The position numbers and the translations under genes are program-made. From Selenomonas sputigena_A (GTDB taxonomy: Bacteria > Bacillota > Negativicutes > Selenomonadales > Selenomonadaceae): a DNA stretch of 64,000 nucleotides. The notes below the pieces were generated by a model. The model saw nothing but the letters and a program-made list of their open reading frames with translations, did no database searches and was not told where the DNA came from. Positions 16,476 through 24,993 of the stretch are shown here, in pieces. The stretch is from positions 1,240,001 through 1,304,000 of the forward strand of contig NZ_CP194411.1 of the NCBI RefSeq assembly GCF_051603425.1, given 5' to 3'. Each line of letters begins with the position of its first letter. The first letter of the stretch is position 1.

Positions 16476-16512
16476 TGATTCTCATTATAAATGCAAGATG
16501 GTCACGTGTCAA
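16476..16512 (-). promoter_or_regulatory. Methyltransferase promoter overlapped by a Fur/PerR-like box
   Basis: Minus strand: TTGACA, 17 nt, TATAAT; the palindrome-like CATTTATAATGAGAATCA covers the -10. It shares AATGAGAATCA with the box upstream of rubrerythrin 1.57 kb away. Confidence 0.65.
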
Positions 16513-16570
16513 TAGTTTTCATATCTAAAAAATAGGAAAAAGAGCGGCGTTTCATTCAGGAATGCAAAAA

Positions 16571-16620
16571 AAGAGGGCGCCGCATCATGCGGCGGGAGGC
16601 CGCGTGCAGCACCCTCTTTT
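16571..16620 (-). terminator. Terminator downstream of the pyrimidine salvage operon
   Basis: AAGAGGG ... CCCTCTT with an inner hairpin CGCCGCAT/ATGCGGCG; T-rich on the minus strand. Confidence 0.7.
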
Positions 16621-16634
16621 GCTTTCGGTGTGGT

Positions 16635-16973
16635 TCAGTCCTGGTTTCTGTTCGCTTCTTCCAGGGCTTCTATGCGTCGGTAGACCTCGATGAATTCGAG
16701 TGCGACGGTTTTGAATCCCTCCGCGCTCATCAGCTGATCTTCCGCGTGGGCGAGGAGGAGCGTCAGAGGAGCAGCGCTGCCGGCGGATTCTTTCGTCAGG
16801 AGTTCGCCGTGCGCTTTGTGCCCGTCGAGAAACGATTCGTCGCCTTCTTCGATGCGCCGTACGGCCCTATCGAAACTGCCGTGCTTGGCCGCCGCAATCG
16901 CTTCGATATAGGCGCTTTTTGCCGCACCGACGGCGGAGATGATGCGAAATGCGATGAGCTCTGTGTCTTCCAT
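16635..16973 (-). CDS. PTS lactose/cellobiose-type IIA protein (orphan)
   Basis: 112 residues, the normal length of a LacF/ChbA-type IIA. Three-helix protein; the phosphorylated His is in LLLAHAEDQLMSAEG near residue 75, which is the family signature. It receives phosphate from HPr-His~P and passes it to a IIB partner. No IIB or IIC gene lies nearby. It is the last gene of the pdp-cdd unit (14 nt after cdd), which is an odd companion, so a regulatory or remote-partner role is possible (inference). Confidence 0.85.
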   Translation of the reverse strand: MEDTELIAFRIISAVGAAKSAYIEAIAAAKHGSFDRAVRRIEEGDESFLDGHKAHGELLTKESAGSAAPLTLLLAHAEDQLMSAEGFKTVALEFIEVYRRIEALEEANRNQD

Positions 16974-16986
16974 GAAAATTCACTCC

Positions 16987-17379
16987 TTATTTGTTTGCCG
17001 GATCAAGGGAGAACGAAAAGGGCAGCAGCTCTTCCGGCGTGACGATTTTTTTCGCGCCGCTGAGATTGGCGAGGATGATGCGCCCGATGCTGAATTCGGC
17101 GATGACCTGGCGGCAGGCGCCGCAGGGAGAGCAGGGAAGCGTCCCGTCGGCGACGACGGCCAGGGCGGCGATTTCCCGCACGCCTTCGGAGACGGCCTTG
17201 AAGATGGCTGTGCGTTCGGCGCAGTTCGTCAGGCCGTAGGAGGCGTTTTCGATGTTGCAGCCGGAAAAGACGCGCCCGTCGGCTGCAAGAGCCGCCGCGC
17301 CGACGGAGAAGCCGGAATAGGGCGCATAGGCGCGTTCGCGTGCTTTTTTTGCATGGGCGATGAGCTCCGCGTCCGTCAT
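16987..17379 (-). CDS. cdd: Cytidine deaminase
   Basis: 130 residues, typical of the homotetrameric class. The zinc site is formed by the Cys of TNCAERTA with the catalytic Glu, and by PCGACRQV with two more Cys. The N-terminal YAPYSGFSVGAA and the CNIENASYG block bind the nucleoside. It converts cytidine and deoxycytidine to uridine and deoxyuridine. It begins 5 nt after the pdp stop, behind GGATG; one transcript with pdp for pyrimidine nucleoside salvage. Confidence 0.95.
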   Translation of the reverse strand: MTDAELIAHAKKARERAYAPYSGFSVGAAALAADGRVFSGCNIENASYGLTNCAERTAIFKAVSEGVREIAALAVVADGTLPCSPCGACRQVIAEFSIGRIILANLSGAKKIVTPEELLPFSFSLDPANK

Positions 17380-17383
17380 GGAA

Positions 17384-18754
17384 TCATCCTTTCGTTTTTT
17401 TGCGGCATCCGTCGTCTGTGCCGATTTTCGGCGCGGACGCGCTGAAGCTGTCCTCCGTGACACGCGCGAAGAGCTTCGGCCTTGGGGCGGGCGGCTCTTC
17501 ACCGAGCGCAAGGGCGGAGCGATAGAGGTCTGCGGCAGCTGCCAGGCGGTCTTCTTCGTTTGTGTAAAGGATGGCGATGGGTTCATTCGTTTCGGCATAG
17601 TCGCCGGTCTTTTTCAGCAGGCGGATGCCCGCCGCCATATCGATGGAGCTTCCTTTTGTCTCGCGGCCTGCGCCGAGGAGGCAGGCCGCTCTGCCGATGG
17701 CTTCGGTATCCATCTGGGTGATAAAGCCGTATGCGGGCAGGGCTATTTCCTGCCGGAAGGCCGCCTGGGGCAGTTTTTCGGGTCGGTCGAGGCAGGAGAC
17801 GTTGCCTCCCTGCGCTTCGGTCATGGCGCGGAAGGTGCGGAAGGCGCTGCCGTCGGCAAGCGCCTTTTCGGCGAGCTTCCGGCATTCGTCGAAACCGCCG
17901 CGTCCGATGAGGCGCAGCATATCGGCGGCGAGCGTGAGGCTCGTCTCGCGAAGATCGGCGGGGCCTTTGCCCTGTAGGATCTCAACGGCTTCGGCGATCT
18001 CGAGTGCGTTGCCGATGGCAGCGCCGAGCGGCACGTCCATATCCGTGACGATGGCGGCGGTCTTCCTGCCCGCGCTCTTGCCGATGCTGACCATGCTGCG
18101 CGCAAGTTCGAGCGCGTCGCTTTGCGTTTTCATAAAGGCGCCGCTGCCCATCTTGATGTCGAGCAGGATGGCGGAGCTTCCCGCCGCAATTTTCTTGCTC
18201 ATGATGGAAGAGGCGATGAGCGGGATGGAATCGACAGTGGCCGTCACGTCGCGCAGGGCATAGAGCTTCTTGTCCGCCGGGGCGAGGTTGTCGGATTGAC
18301 CGACGAGGCTCAGCCCCGTGCGCCGCACCGTGGCGAGGAAATCCTCGCGCGAGAGCGTCGTTTGAAAGCCGGGGATGGATTCAAGCTTGTCCACGGTGCC
18401 GCCCGTATGGCCGAGGCCGCGTCCGCTCATCTTGGCGATGCGCGCGCCGCAGGCTGCGGCGATGGGGCAGGCGATGAGCGTCGTCTTGTCGCCGACGCCG
18501 CCCGTCGAGTGCTTGTCCACCGTTGCTGTGCCGAAGCCGGAGAGGTCGACGCGCTCGCCCGAATCCGCCATGGCGAGCGTCAAATCGCCCATTTCGCGCT
18601 CCGTCATGCCGCGCAGGCAGATGGCCATGAGCATGGCGGACATCTGGTAGTCGGGAATCGTGCCGCAGGTGAATCCTTCGATCATCGACTGGATTTCCGC
18701 TGTGGAAAGTTCCTCGCCGTGCTTCTTCTTCGTGATGAGGTCGTACATACGCAT
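17384..18754 (-). CDS. pdp: Pyrimidine-nucleoside (thymidine) phosphorylase
   Basis: 456 residues. Signatures in order: YQMSAMLMAICLRGM, the phosphate-binding KHSTGGVGDKTTL and the family pattern KMSGRGLGHTGGTVDKLES. C-terminal domain from about residue 340. It splits uridine or thymidine with phosphate into base and (deoxy)ribose-1-phosphate. Paired with cdd it salvages pyrimidine nucleosides. The gene follows the Rrf2 regulator by 15 nt and may be in its operon. Pdp versus DeoA is not fully separable; pdp is preferred for a Firmicute. Confidence 0.9.
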   Translation of the reverse strand: MRMYDLITKKKHGEELSTAEIQSMIEGFTCGTIPDYQMSAMLMAICLRGMTEREMGDLTLAMADSGERVDLSGFGTATVDKHSTGGVGDKTTLIACPIAAACGARIAKMSGRGLGHTGGTVDKLESIPGFQTTLSREDFLATVRRTGLSLVGQSDNLAPADKKLYALRDVTATVDSIPLIASSIMSKKIAAGSSAILLDIKMGSGAFMKTQSDALELARSMVSIGKSAGRKTAAIVTDMDVPLGAAIGNALEIAEAVEILQGKGPADLRETSLTLAADMLRLIGRGGFDECRKLAEKALADGSAFRTFRAMTEAQGGNVSCLDRPEKLPQAAFRQEIALPAYGFITQMDTEAIGRAACLLGAGRETKGSSIDMAAGIRLLKKTGDYAETNEPIAILYTNEEDRLAAAADLYRSALALGEEPPAPRPKLFARVTEDSFSASAPKIGTDDGCRKKTKG

Positions 18755-18769
18755 AAAAATCCCTCGCAG

Positions 18770-19234
18770 TCAGCTTTGCTTTTCGTTCTGCTCCGTGCTC
18801 TCCGTACACGCGGCACTGCGCAGCTCCGCTATGATGTCTGAGAGGCGGATCGAGCGCAGCTTTTCCTCCATCGCTTCCTGGACGGCGGCGAGATGGCCGT
18901 CGAGTGCGCGGTGGATATTGCGGCCGACGGGGCAGGCGGGGTTCGGGTGTTCGTGAAAGTGGAAGAGCTTGCCGTCATCGAGCAGTTCTGTCGCGCGGTA
19001 GATGTCGTAGAGCGTGATTTCTTCCGGGGAACGCGCGAGGTGCGAGCCGCCGCGCCCGCGCCGTACTTCGATGATGCCCGCCGTTTTGAGCATGAGGAGC
19101 AGGCGGCGCACGACGACGGGATGGACATGGATGCTGCCCGCGAGAAATTCACTCGTAATAGACCGCTGCCCTTCGAAAAAGGCAAACCCTGACAGCATGT
19201 GGACGGCGATGGTGAAACGGCTCGAAAGCTGCAT
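18770..19234 (-). CDS. Rrf2-family transcriptional regulator
   Basis: 154 residues from ATG 19234. N-terminal winged helix (SSRFTIAVHML, then HPVVVRRLLLMLKTAG, and the wing GRGGSHLARSPEEITLYDIYRA), the Rrf2 signature. A single Cys follows in HPNPACPVGRNI, not the three of IscR, so an Fe-S cluster of the IscR type is not obvious. The rest is a dimerisation helix. It precedes pdp-cdd on the same strand and may control that operon or its own synthesis. Confidence 0.85.
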   Translation of the reverse strand: MQLSSRFTIAVHMLSGFAFFEGQRSITSEFLAGSIHVHPVVVRRLLLMLKTAGIIEVRRGRGGSHLARSPEEITLYDIYRATELLDDGKLFHFHEHPNPACPVGRNIHRALDGHLAAVQEAMEEKLRSIRLSDIIAELRSAACTESTEQNEKQS

Positions 19235-19262
19235 GGCGGCAGAAACTCCTCTCTTGTCTATG

Positions 19263-19322
19263 AAGGAAGCACGGCGAAATACTGCACCGCTCGGACGGGC
19301 GGCCTTTTCGCCGTGCTTCCTT
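19263..19322. terminator. Hairpin between ccdA and the Rrf2 gene
   Basis: Stem of 17-18 bp AAGGAAGCACGGCGAAA / TTTTCGCCGTGCTTCCTT. It lacks a good T-run on either side, so it may act as a processing or weak termination site after ccdA. Confidence 0.5.
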
Positions 19323-19351
19323 GAGCCTTTAGTAGTGGGCAAGCGTCTGCC

Positions 19352-20080
19352 TCACAGGGAAAACGGTGCGAACGAGGACAGCCAGCCGATGAAGCGCAGC
19401 GTCCAGCCGAACCACATCATCACGCCGAGCGCGATGAGGCTGAGACCGGCGAGCTTCTGCACGGCGGGCAGGAAGCGGTAAAGGGAGCGCACGCTTTTTT
19501 CCAGACGGCGCCAGAGAAGCGCGAGCACGAGAAACGGCACGGCAAAGCCGAGCACGTAGAAACTGAGCAGCCAGAGCCCCTGGCTGAGGGTCGCCTGCTG
19601 TCCCGCGTAGATGAGGATGGCGGCGAGGATCGGGCCCGTGCAGGGCGTCCAGCCGACGGTGAATGACATGCCGAGCAGGAAGGAGCCGAGAGCGCCTTCT
19701 GACGGGCGATGCAGGAAAGGCCGCCATTCGCGGTAGAGAAAGGACGGGCTGATGATCCCTGAGAGGAAAAGCCCCAGGAGTGCGAGCAGCACGGCGCCGG
19801 CCTTCTCCACGAGGGCGAGATGCGTGAGCAGAAAACGGCCGAGCACCGTCGCCGTCGCACCGAGCGCGAGGAAGACGACGGCAAAGCCGAGCAGGAAGGC
19901 GAGGACGTTGCGCGCGAGAGTGCTGCCGGAGCTGCTTGCGCCCCCTTCTGCCGCTGCTGCGCCGGCGTTGCTCGAGCCTGCAAGAATCAGCACGAACGTC
20001 GGCAGCATCGGCAGAACACACGGAGAAACGAAAGATACGACGCCGGCAAGAAATGCCGCGCCAAAAGAAATGGCTTCCAT
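19352..20080 (-). CDS. ccdA: CcdA-type thiol-disulfide electron carrier of the membrane
   Basis: 242 residues with six membrane segments. The redox Cys pair is in FVSPCVLPMLP (first helix) and VGWTPCTGPIL (fourth helix), as in CcdA/DsbD-beta. It passes electrons from cytosolic thioredoxin across the membrane to an extracytoplasmic thioredoxin-like protein, here most likely the gene 5 nt upstream. The pair serves cytochrome c maturation or general periplasmic thiol reduction; no cytochrome c genes are seen nearby. Confidence 0.9.
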   Translation of the reverse strand: MEAISFGAAFLAGVVSFVSPCVLPMLPTFVLILAGSSNAGAAAAEGGASSSGSTLARNVLAFLLGFAVVFLALGATATVLGRFLLTHLALVEKAGAVLLALLGLFLSGIISPSFLYREWRPFLHRPSEGALGSFLLGMSFTVGWTPCTGPILAAILIYAGQQATLSQGLWLLSFYVLGFAVPFLVLALLWRRLEKSVRSLYRFLPAVQKLAGLSLIALGVMMWFGWTLRFIGWLSSFAPFSL

Positions 20081-20085
20081 AATTA

Positions 20086-20622
20086 TTACTTTGCAGCTTT
20101 GGCGAGCGCCGCCTCAAGCTCTGCCGCCGTCGTGCCGCCAAGCTTCTGCATGACGATTTTGCCGTCCTTGCCGACGATGTAGGTCGTCGGGATGGCGCGG
20201 ATTTCATACTGATCCGCCACCTTGCCCTCCAAATCGAGCAGCACGGGCATCGTATAGTTGTTCTGCTTGAAGAAGCTCTCGACCTTGTCCCCGGGCTCCT
20301 GGAGGTTGATGGCGTAGAACGCGACGTCCTCCGCATGTTTCTTCGCGAAGGCGTCGAGCTCCGGCATTTCCTCGCGGCAGGGCGGGCACCATGTCGCCCA
20401 GAAATTGATGACATAAAGTTTCTTGTCGTTGGCGAAGTCGATCTTGACCTCCTGTCCGCCGAGATCCTTAAGTGAGAAAGAAGGCGGCGTCTGCCCCTCC
20501 TGCAGCGCCCCCGCCTCGGCGCTTGCCGTCTCCGCTGGGGCAGGCGTCTTCTCCGCCTGCGCGCCGCAGCCGCTCATAAGAAAAAGTGCCAGGAATGCAC
20601 CGGTAAGCCATGTTGCTTTCAA
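20086..20622 (-). CDS. TlpA/ResA-family lipoprotein thioredoxin
   Basis: 178 residues if started at TTG 20622, which follows AAGGAGG at the right distance; a frame opening at 20658 has no ribosome site. Lipobox LMSGC, an Ala/Glu-rich linker, then a TlpA domain: PPSFSLKDLGG, active site ATWCPPCREE, cis-Pro region AIPTTYIVGKDG. An exported membrane-anchored reductant, fed by CcdA encoded immediately downstream. The promoter probably lies at TTGACC-16-TAAAAT (minus strand, around 20700-20730), within or next to the dispersed repeat. Confidence 0.9.
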   Translation of the reverse strand: MKATWLTGAFLALFLMSGCGAQAEKTPAPAETASAEAGALQEGQTPPSFSLKDLGGQEVKIDFANDKKLYVINFWATWCPPCREEMPELDAFAKKHAEDVAFYAINLQEPGDKVESFFKQNNYTMPVLLDLEGKVADQYEIRAIPTTYIVGKDGKIVMQKLGGTTAAELEAALAKAAK

Positions 20623-20716
20623 TGAAATTTCCTCCTTAATTTGGAAAAAAGATTTCAAAGGAAGGCGTTCAATTATCCGCCCCCTTTGCTACATATAATA
20701 TTTTACTATGAATTTC

Positions 20717-20776
20717 CAAGAGGTCAAGCCCGAAGGGCGCAGAGCGATTGGTTAAATTCATGTAAGGGCGGCGCGG
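20717..20776 (+). repeat. Dispersed repeat, non-coding copy
   Basis: Matches 1554-1614 (inverted) at about 80 %. It lies between the TlpA-like gene and tRNA-Ala and overlaps the likely tlpA promoter region. Confidence 0.55.
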
Positions 20777-20848
20777 TGCAGCCTGCTTCGGGCGATGCCG
20801 GGCATAGAAAAAAGGAACCGGCCGAAGCCGATTCCTTTGCTTTTGTCA

Positions 20849-20924
20849 TGGTGGAGACGAAGGGGATTGAACCCTCGACCTCTCGGATGCGAACCGAACG
20901 CTCTCCCAGCTGAGCTACGTCCCC
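20849..20924 (-). tRNA. tRNA-Ala (anticodon CGC)
   Basis: 76 nt including an encoded CCA. The acceptor stem GGGGACG/CGTCTCC carries the G3:U70 pair that defines alanine tRNAs. D-stem GCTC/GAGC; anticodon loop TTCGCAT gives CGC, reading GCG; T-loop TTCAATC. It lies between the TlpA-like gene and the hydrogenase operon, with no other tRNA nearby. Confidence 0.97.
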
Positions 20925-21110
20925 ATGTCGTACTCAAATAGTATACTGCAAATTTTTAGGAAATGCAAGAGAGAAAATGTAAAAAAATCAGCAGGAATAT
21001 TTCGGAAGAGGGCGAACATTAAAATCAAGGATAAGTATGTTTTTATAGTAATTAGAAGAAACGGTTTATTCCTTAAACCACCCCCGAACGGGGAAAAGGG
21101 AGGCAGTAAT

Positions 21111-22214
21111 GTGGATAAGCGGGAAAGCATGTGGGAGCGTTATCTCCGCAATGGTCTGAGCCGCCGCGACTTTCTCAAGGGTTGCGTCGCGTTGACATCT
21201 CTGATGGGGCTCAGCACCGACATGGTATCCAAGGTGGTCGAGGCGGCGGAACAAAAGCCGCTGCCGGTTGTAATCTGGCTGCACGGCCACGAGTGTACGG
21301 GATGTGATGAGTCGTTCATCCGGTCGGCCGCGCCGCTGGCGTCGGATGTTGTGCTGAACACGATCGCGCTTGAGTATGACCATCTCTTGAGTGCAGCTTC
21401 GGGTGAGCCTTTTGAGGCGCATCTGGAGGAAACCGTCAAGAAGTACAAGGGGCAGTATATCCTCGCCGTTGAGGGCGCTGTCGCGACGAAGGACAACGGC
21501 GTCTACTGCATGTCGGGGGGGCATCCCTTCATCGACACGTTCCAGCGTGTGGCGAAGGATGCGGCAGCGATCATCGCCTATGGCACCTGCGCCGCATCGG
21601 GCGGCATCCAGGCGGCGTCTCCGAACCCGACGGGATCTGCCGGCATCAGCCACTATGCGGGCGGCAAGGCGGTCGTCAATGTGCCGGGCTGTCCACCGAT
21701 TCCGGAGGTCATGACGGGCGTCATCATGCACGTCGCGCTCTTCGGCACGATTCCGGAACTCGATATCGAGAACCGTCCCAAGCAGTTCTTTGGCAACCGC
21801 GTACACGATACCTGCTACCGCCGCCCCTTCTTCGATGCGGGCATGTTTGCCGAGCGCTTCGATGATGCGGGCTCCAAGGCGGGCTGGTGTCTTTACAAGC
21901 TCGGCTGCCGCGGCCCCGAGACGTACAGCTCCTGCGGCAATCTGCGCTGGTTCCAGGGCATGAGCTATCCCATTCAGTCGGGTGCGCCCTGCATTGGCTG
22001 TACGAACACGAATTTCTGGGACGATGCGCCGTTTTCGCAGCGCCTGCCGAAATACGGCCCCTTGGGCAGCATAGACAAGATCGGCGTCGGGCTTGCCGTC
22101 GGTACGGCGGCCGGCGTTGCCGTACACGGAGCCATGAGCCTCGCGCAGCGTGCGAAGGCAGACAAGGCCATCGAAAAAGAGGAGCAGGAGAAGAGAGAGC
22201 AGGTGCATAAATGA
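21111..22214 (+). CDS. hyaA: [NiFe] hydrogenase small subunit, Tat-exported
   Basis: 367 residues from GTG 21111 behind GGGAGG; upstream codons lack a ribosome site. The Tat signal is LSRRDFLKGCVAL. The proximal cluster Cys are in HECTGCDESF; medial and distal cluster Cys follow (CGNLRW, CIGCTNTNFWDDAPF). A weak hydrophobic helix near the C-terminus (VGLAVGTAAGVAVHG) anchors it. It oxidises H2 with HyaB on the outer face of the membrane and passes electrons to cytochrome b and menaquinone. The stop overlaps hyaB (ATGA). The mqn genes in the same window fit this quinone link. Confidence 0.95.
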   Translation: MDKRESMWERYLRNGLSRRDFLKGCVALTSLMGLSTDMVSKVVEAAEQKPLPVVIWLHGHECTGCDESFIRSAAPLASDVVLNTIALEYDHLLSAASGEPFEAHLEETVKKYKGQYILAVEGAVATKDNGVYCMSGGHPFIDTFQRVAKDAAAIIAYGTCAASGGIQAASPNPTGSAGISHYAGGKAVVNVPGCPPIPEVMTGVIMHVALFGTIPELDIENRPKQFFGNRVHDTCYRRPFFDAGMFAERFDDAGSKAGWCLYKLGCRGPETYSSCGNLRWFQGMSYPIQSGAPCIGCTNTNFWDDAPFSQRLPKYGPLGSIDKIGVGLAVGTAAGVAVHGAMSLAQRAKADKAIEKEEQEKREQVHK

Positions 22215-24118
22215 AACATGTAACGGTCGATCCGGTAACAAGAATTGAAGGGCACCTGCGCGTCGAGGTGCAGGTCGACGAGGCCACGGGCAAGGTCACC
22301 GACGCTCTTTCGAGCGGCACGGCCTGGCGCGGTCTGGAACTCGTCATGAACGGCCGCGATCCGCGCGATGCCTGGGCGTATATCCAGCGCATCTGCGGCG
22401 TCTGTACGACGGCTCATGCCTTGGCGTCCGTGCGCGCCGTGGAGGATGCGCTCGGCATCCGCATACCGCCGAATGCGAACTATATCCGCAACATCATGGC
22501 GGCCTGTCTCACGGTGCAGGATCATATCGTGCATTTCTATCACCTGCACGCGCTCGACTGGGTGAGCCCTGTCGAGGCTCTGGCGGCCGATCCTGCCGCT
22601 GCGGCGAAGCTGCAGTCGACGCTTCTGACCATGCGCCTGCCGTTCGCCGGTCCCGCGGGTCTCGATACGGAAGCGTATCCGAAGGATTTCCCGAACGCGA
22701 CGCCCGAATACTTTGCGGCGTTCAAGAAAAAGATCGAGCAGATCGTCCAGAGCGGCCAGCTCGGCATCTTCTCGGCAAACTGGTGGGATCACCCCGATTA
22801 CAAGCTGCTGCCGCCTGAGGTTCATCTCATCGCGGTTGTCCATTACCTCGAATTGCTTGACAAGCATCGCGAGATTGTCACGCCGCATGTCGTATTCGGC
22901 GGCAAGAATCCGCACCCGCATTATGTCGTGGGCGGCATGCCCTGCGCCATCTCGCTGGACGACGGCAATGCGCCCGTCAACACGGCGCGGCTTGCCATCG
23001 TCGACCGTGCCGTGAATCTCACGCGCACGCTTGTCAATGAGTACTATATACCGGACGTCCTCGCCATTGGCGCCGCCTATGTCAAGGCGGGCAAGGTCGA
23101 CGGCGGCGGTCTTGCGAAGCACTGCGTCCTGGCTTTCGGGCAGTTCCCCGAAGAGGGCTACACGGGTACGCGCAACGGCGATTTCATGCGGCGTCTTTTG
23201 ATTCGCTCGAACGGCGTCGTGGAGAACTTCGGCGCAGGACTGGATGCCGCCACCTTCACGCCGATTCGGGCGGAAGATTTGTCCGATCCCGTTGCTGTCA
23301 CCGAGGGCATCGAGCACTCCTGGTACGAGTACGAGGGAGAAGAGGGCGACCTCCATCCTTGGGCCGGACAGACGAAACCGAAGTATACGGCTCCGAAGGT
23401 CGGCACGATGACGAATTGGCAGGAGCTCAACGAGAAGGGGAAATATTCCTGGCTCAAGACGCCGAAATGGCGCGGCAAGGTCGCAGAGGTCGGCCCGCTG
23501 GCGCGTTATATCATCATCTATGTCAAGGCGAAGAAGGGGCTTCTCCCCGAGCCGACCTGGGCAGAAAAGCTCATGCTCGACCAGATGGATGCCGTCTCCA
23601 AGGCCATCGGTCTGGCGCCCGAGGTGTGGCTGCCGACGATGGTGGGACGCACGGCGGCGCGCGCACTGGATTCTCAGCTCAATGCGGAGATCCAGAAGTA
23701 TTACTTCGACAAACTTATTGCAAATATCAAGGGCGGCGATCTCGCCGTCGCGACTTCGGACAAGTGGGATCCCGTGACATGGCCGAAGGAGGCCAAGGGT
23801 GTCGGTCTTTACGATGCGCCGCGCGGTGCGCTGTCGCATTGGGTCGTCATCAAGAACGGCAAGATTGCCAACTACCAGTGCGTCGTGCCGACGACTTGGA
23901 ACGCCTGCCCGCGCGACGATACGGCAGGGCACGGTGCTTACGAGATGGCGATGATGGATACGCGTGTGGCCGTTCCCGACAAGCCGCTGGAAATCGTCCG
24001 TGTCATCCGCTCCTTCGACCCGTGCATGGCTTGCTCCACGCATGTATTCAATGCGAAGGGCGAAAAAATCCGGGTTATGACGACCGACCCCTATGCCGGC
24101 ATGAAGGTAGACGAATGA
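22211..24118 (+). CDS. hyaB: [NiFe] hydrogenase large subunit
   Basis: 635 residues, longer than the ~570-600 of many homologues. Ni-Fe ligands: RICGVCTTAHA near residue 60 and DPCMACSTHV at the end. The tail after that His (VFNAKGEKIRVM and 12 more residues) is the piece cut off by HyaD after nickel insertion. N-terminal DPVTRIEGHLRVEV. Exported as a complex with HyaA by its Tat signal. Group 1 uptake enzyme by overall organisation. Confidence 0.95.
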   Translation: MKHVTVDPVTRIEGHLRVEVQVDEATGKVTDALSSGTAWRGLELVMNGRDPRDAWAYIQRICGVCTTAHALASVRAVEDALGIRIPPNANYIRNIMAACLTVQDHIVHFYHLHALDWVSPVEALAADPAAAAKLQSTLLTMRLPFAGPAGLDTEAYPKDFPNATPEYFAAFKKKIEQIVQSGQLGIFSANWWDHPDYKLLPPEVHLIAVVHYLELLDKHREIVTPHVVFGGKNPHPHYVVGGMPCAISLDDGNAPVNTARLAIVDRAVNLTRTLVNEYYIPDVLAIGAAYVKAGKVDGGGLAKHCVLAFGQFPEEGYTGTRNGDFMRRLLIRSNGVVENFGAGLDAATFTPIRAEDLSDPVAVTEGIEHSWYEYEGEEGDLHPWAGQTKPKYTAPKVGTMTNWQELNEKGKYSWLKTPKWRGKVAEVGPLARYIIIYVKAKKGLLPEPTWAEKLMLDQMDAVSKAIGLAPEVWLPTMVGRTAARALDSQLNAEIQKYYFDKLIANIKGGDLAVATSDKWDPVTWPKEAKGVGLYDAPRGALSHWVVIKNGKIANYQCVVPTTWNACPRDDTAGHGAYEMAMMDTRVAVPDKPLEIVRVIRSFDPCMACSTHVFNAKGEKIRVMTTDPYAGMKVDE

Positions 24119-24201
24119 ACGATCGATGATCGTGGAAAGGAAAAACTGCCGGACGGACGCGGCGCTCGCCGCGCGTCTTCCGCGCAGCAGGGACATGTGG
24201 A

Positions 24202-24921
24202 ATGAGAGAAGTCAAACGCAGGATTTACTACGTTTTTAGCCCCTGGCTCAGGGCCTTTCACTGGATCATGGTCGTCTGCATCTGCGTCCTCTTCGCAACG
24301 GGACTGATGATCACCGAGCCTTGGCTCATCTACTCCGTCGAGCCGACCTTCAGCGGCATGACGACCGACAATATCCGAAACATTCATTTTCTCGCGGCGT
24401 TCATCTTTATGGGCGCCTTCATCCTGAGGATTTACGGTTTCTATGTGAACCGCGGGGACCGACTGTTTCCGCGCTTCTGGGAAGGGCTTTTCTGGCGGGC
24501 GATCGGCGATGTAATACTGCATTACATCTTTGTTCGCTACGAGCATAAGTCTTATCTGAGAAACCCCATCGCGCGCATGTCGTACACGCTTCTCTATGTG
24601 CTCGTCGCCATCGAGGTCGTGACGGGCTTCGGCATGTACGGTGCAAACGAGCCGGACAGCGTCTCCTTCCTCCTTTTTGGCTGGGTGCTGACGCTTCTGG
24701 GCAATGAGTTCATGGTGCATCTCGTGCATCATTATGTCGCTTGGTTCATCATCCTCTTCGCCATCGGCCATCTCTACATGGTCATCCGTGCGGAATTCAT
24801 GGAAGGCGAGAGCGAGGTTTCGAGCATGTTCTCGGGACGCAAGATCCTGACGCATGTACCGCTCGACGACTATCAGATCAACCATCCCGAGGAGGAGAAA
24901 ACGGGACGCCGTGCGAATTGA
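24202..24921 (+). CDS. hyaC: Hydrogenase b-type cytochrome subunit
   Basis: 239 residues with four main membrane helices. Heme-ligating His candidates: SPWLRAFHWIMVV (helix 1), NIRNIHFLAAFIFMG, and the paired MVHLVHHYVAWF and AIGHLYMV near the C-terminus. It carries electrons from the HyaAB dimer to menaquinone and anchors the complex. 83 nt separate it from hyaB; its ribosome site is weak. Confidence 0.95.
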   Translation: MREVKRRIYYVFSPWLRAFHWIMVVCICVLFATGLMITEPWLIYSVEPTFSGMTTDNIRNIHFLAAFIFMGAFILRIYGFYVNRGDRLFPRFWEGLFWRAIGDVILHYIFVRYEHKSYLRNPIARMSYTLLYVLVAIEVVTGFGMYGANEPDSVSFLLFGWVLTLLGNEFMVHLVHHYVAWFIILFAIGHLYMVIRAEFMEGESEVSSMFSGRKILTHVPLDDYQINHPEEEKTGRRAN

Positions 24922-24993
24922 GGCGGCTGTTTGAGGAAGGATTCTGCAATGAGGCTGCTCGGCTGGGCAGCCTTGCTTTTGGGAGATGTTTTT

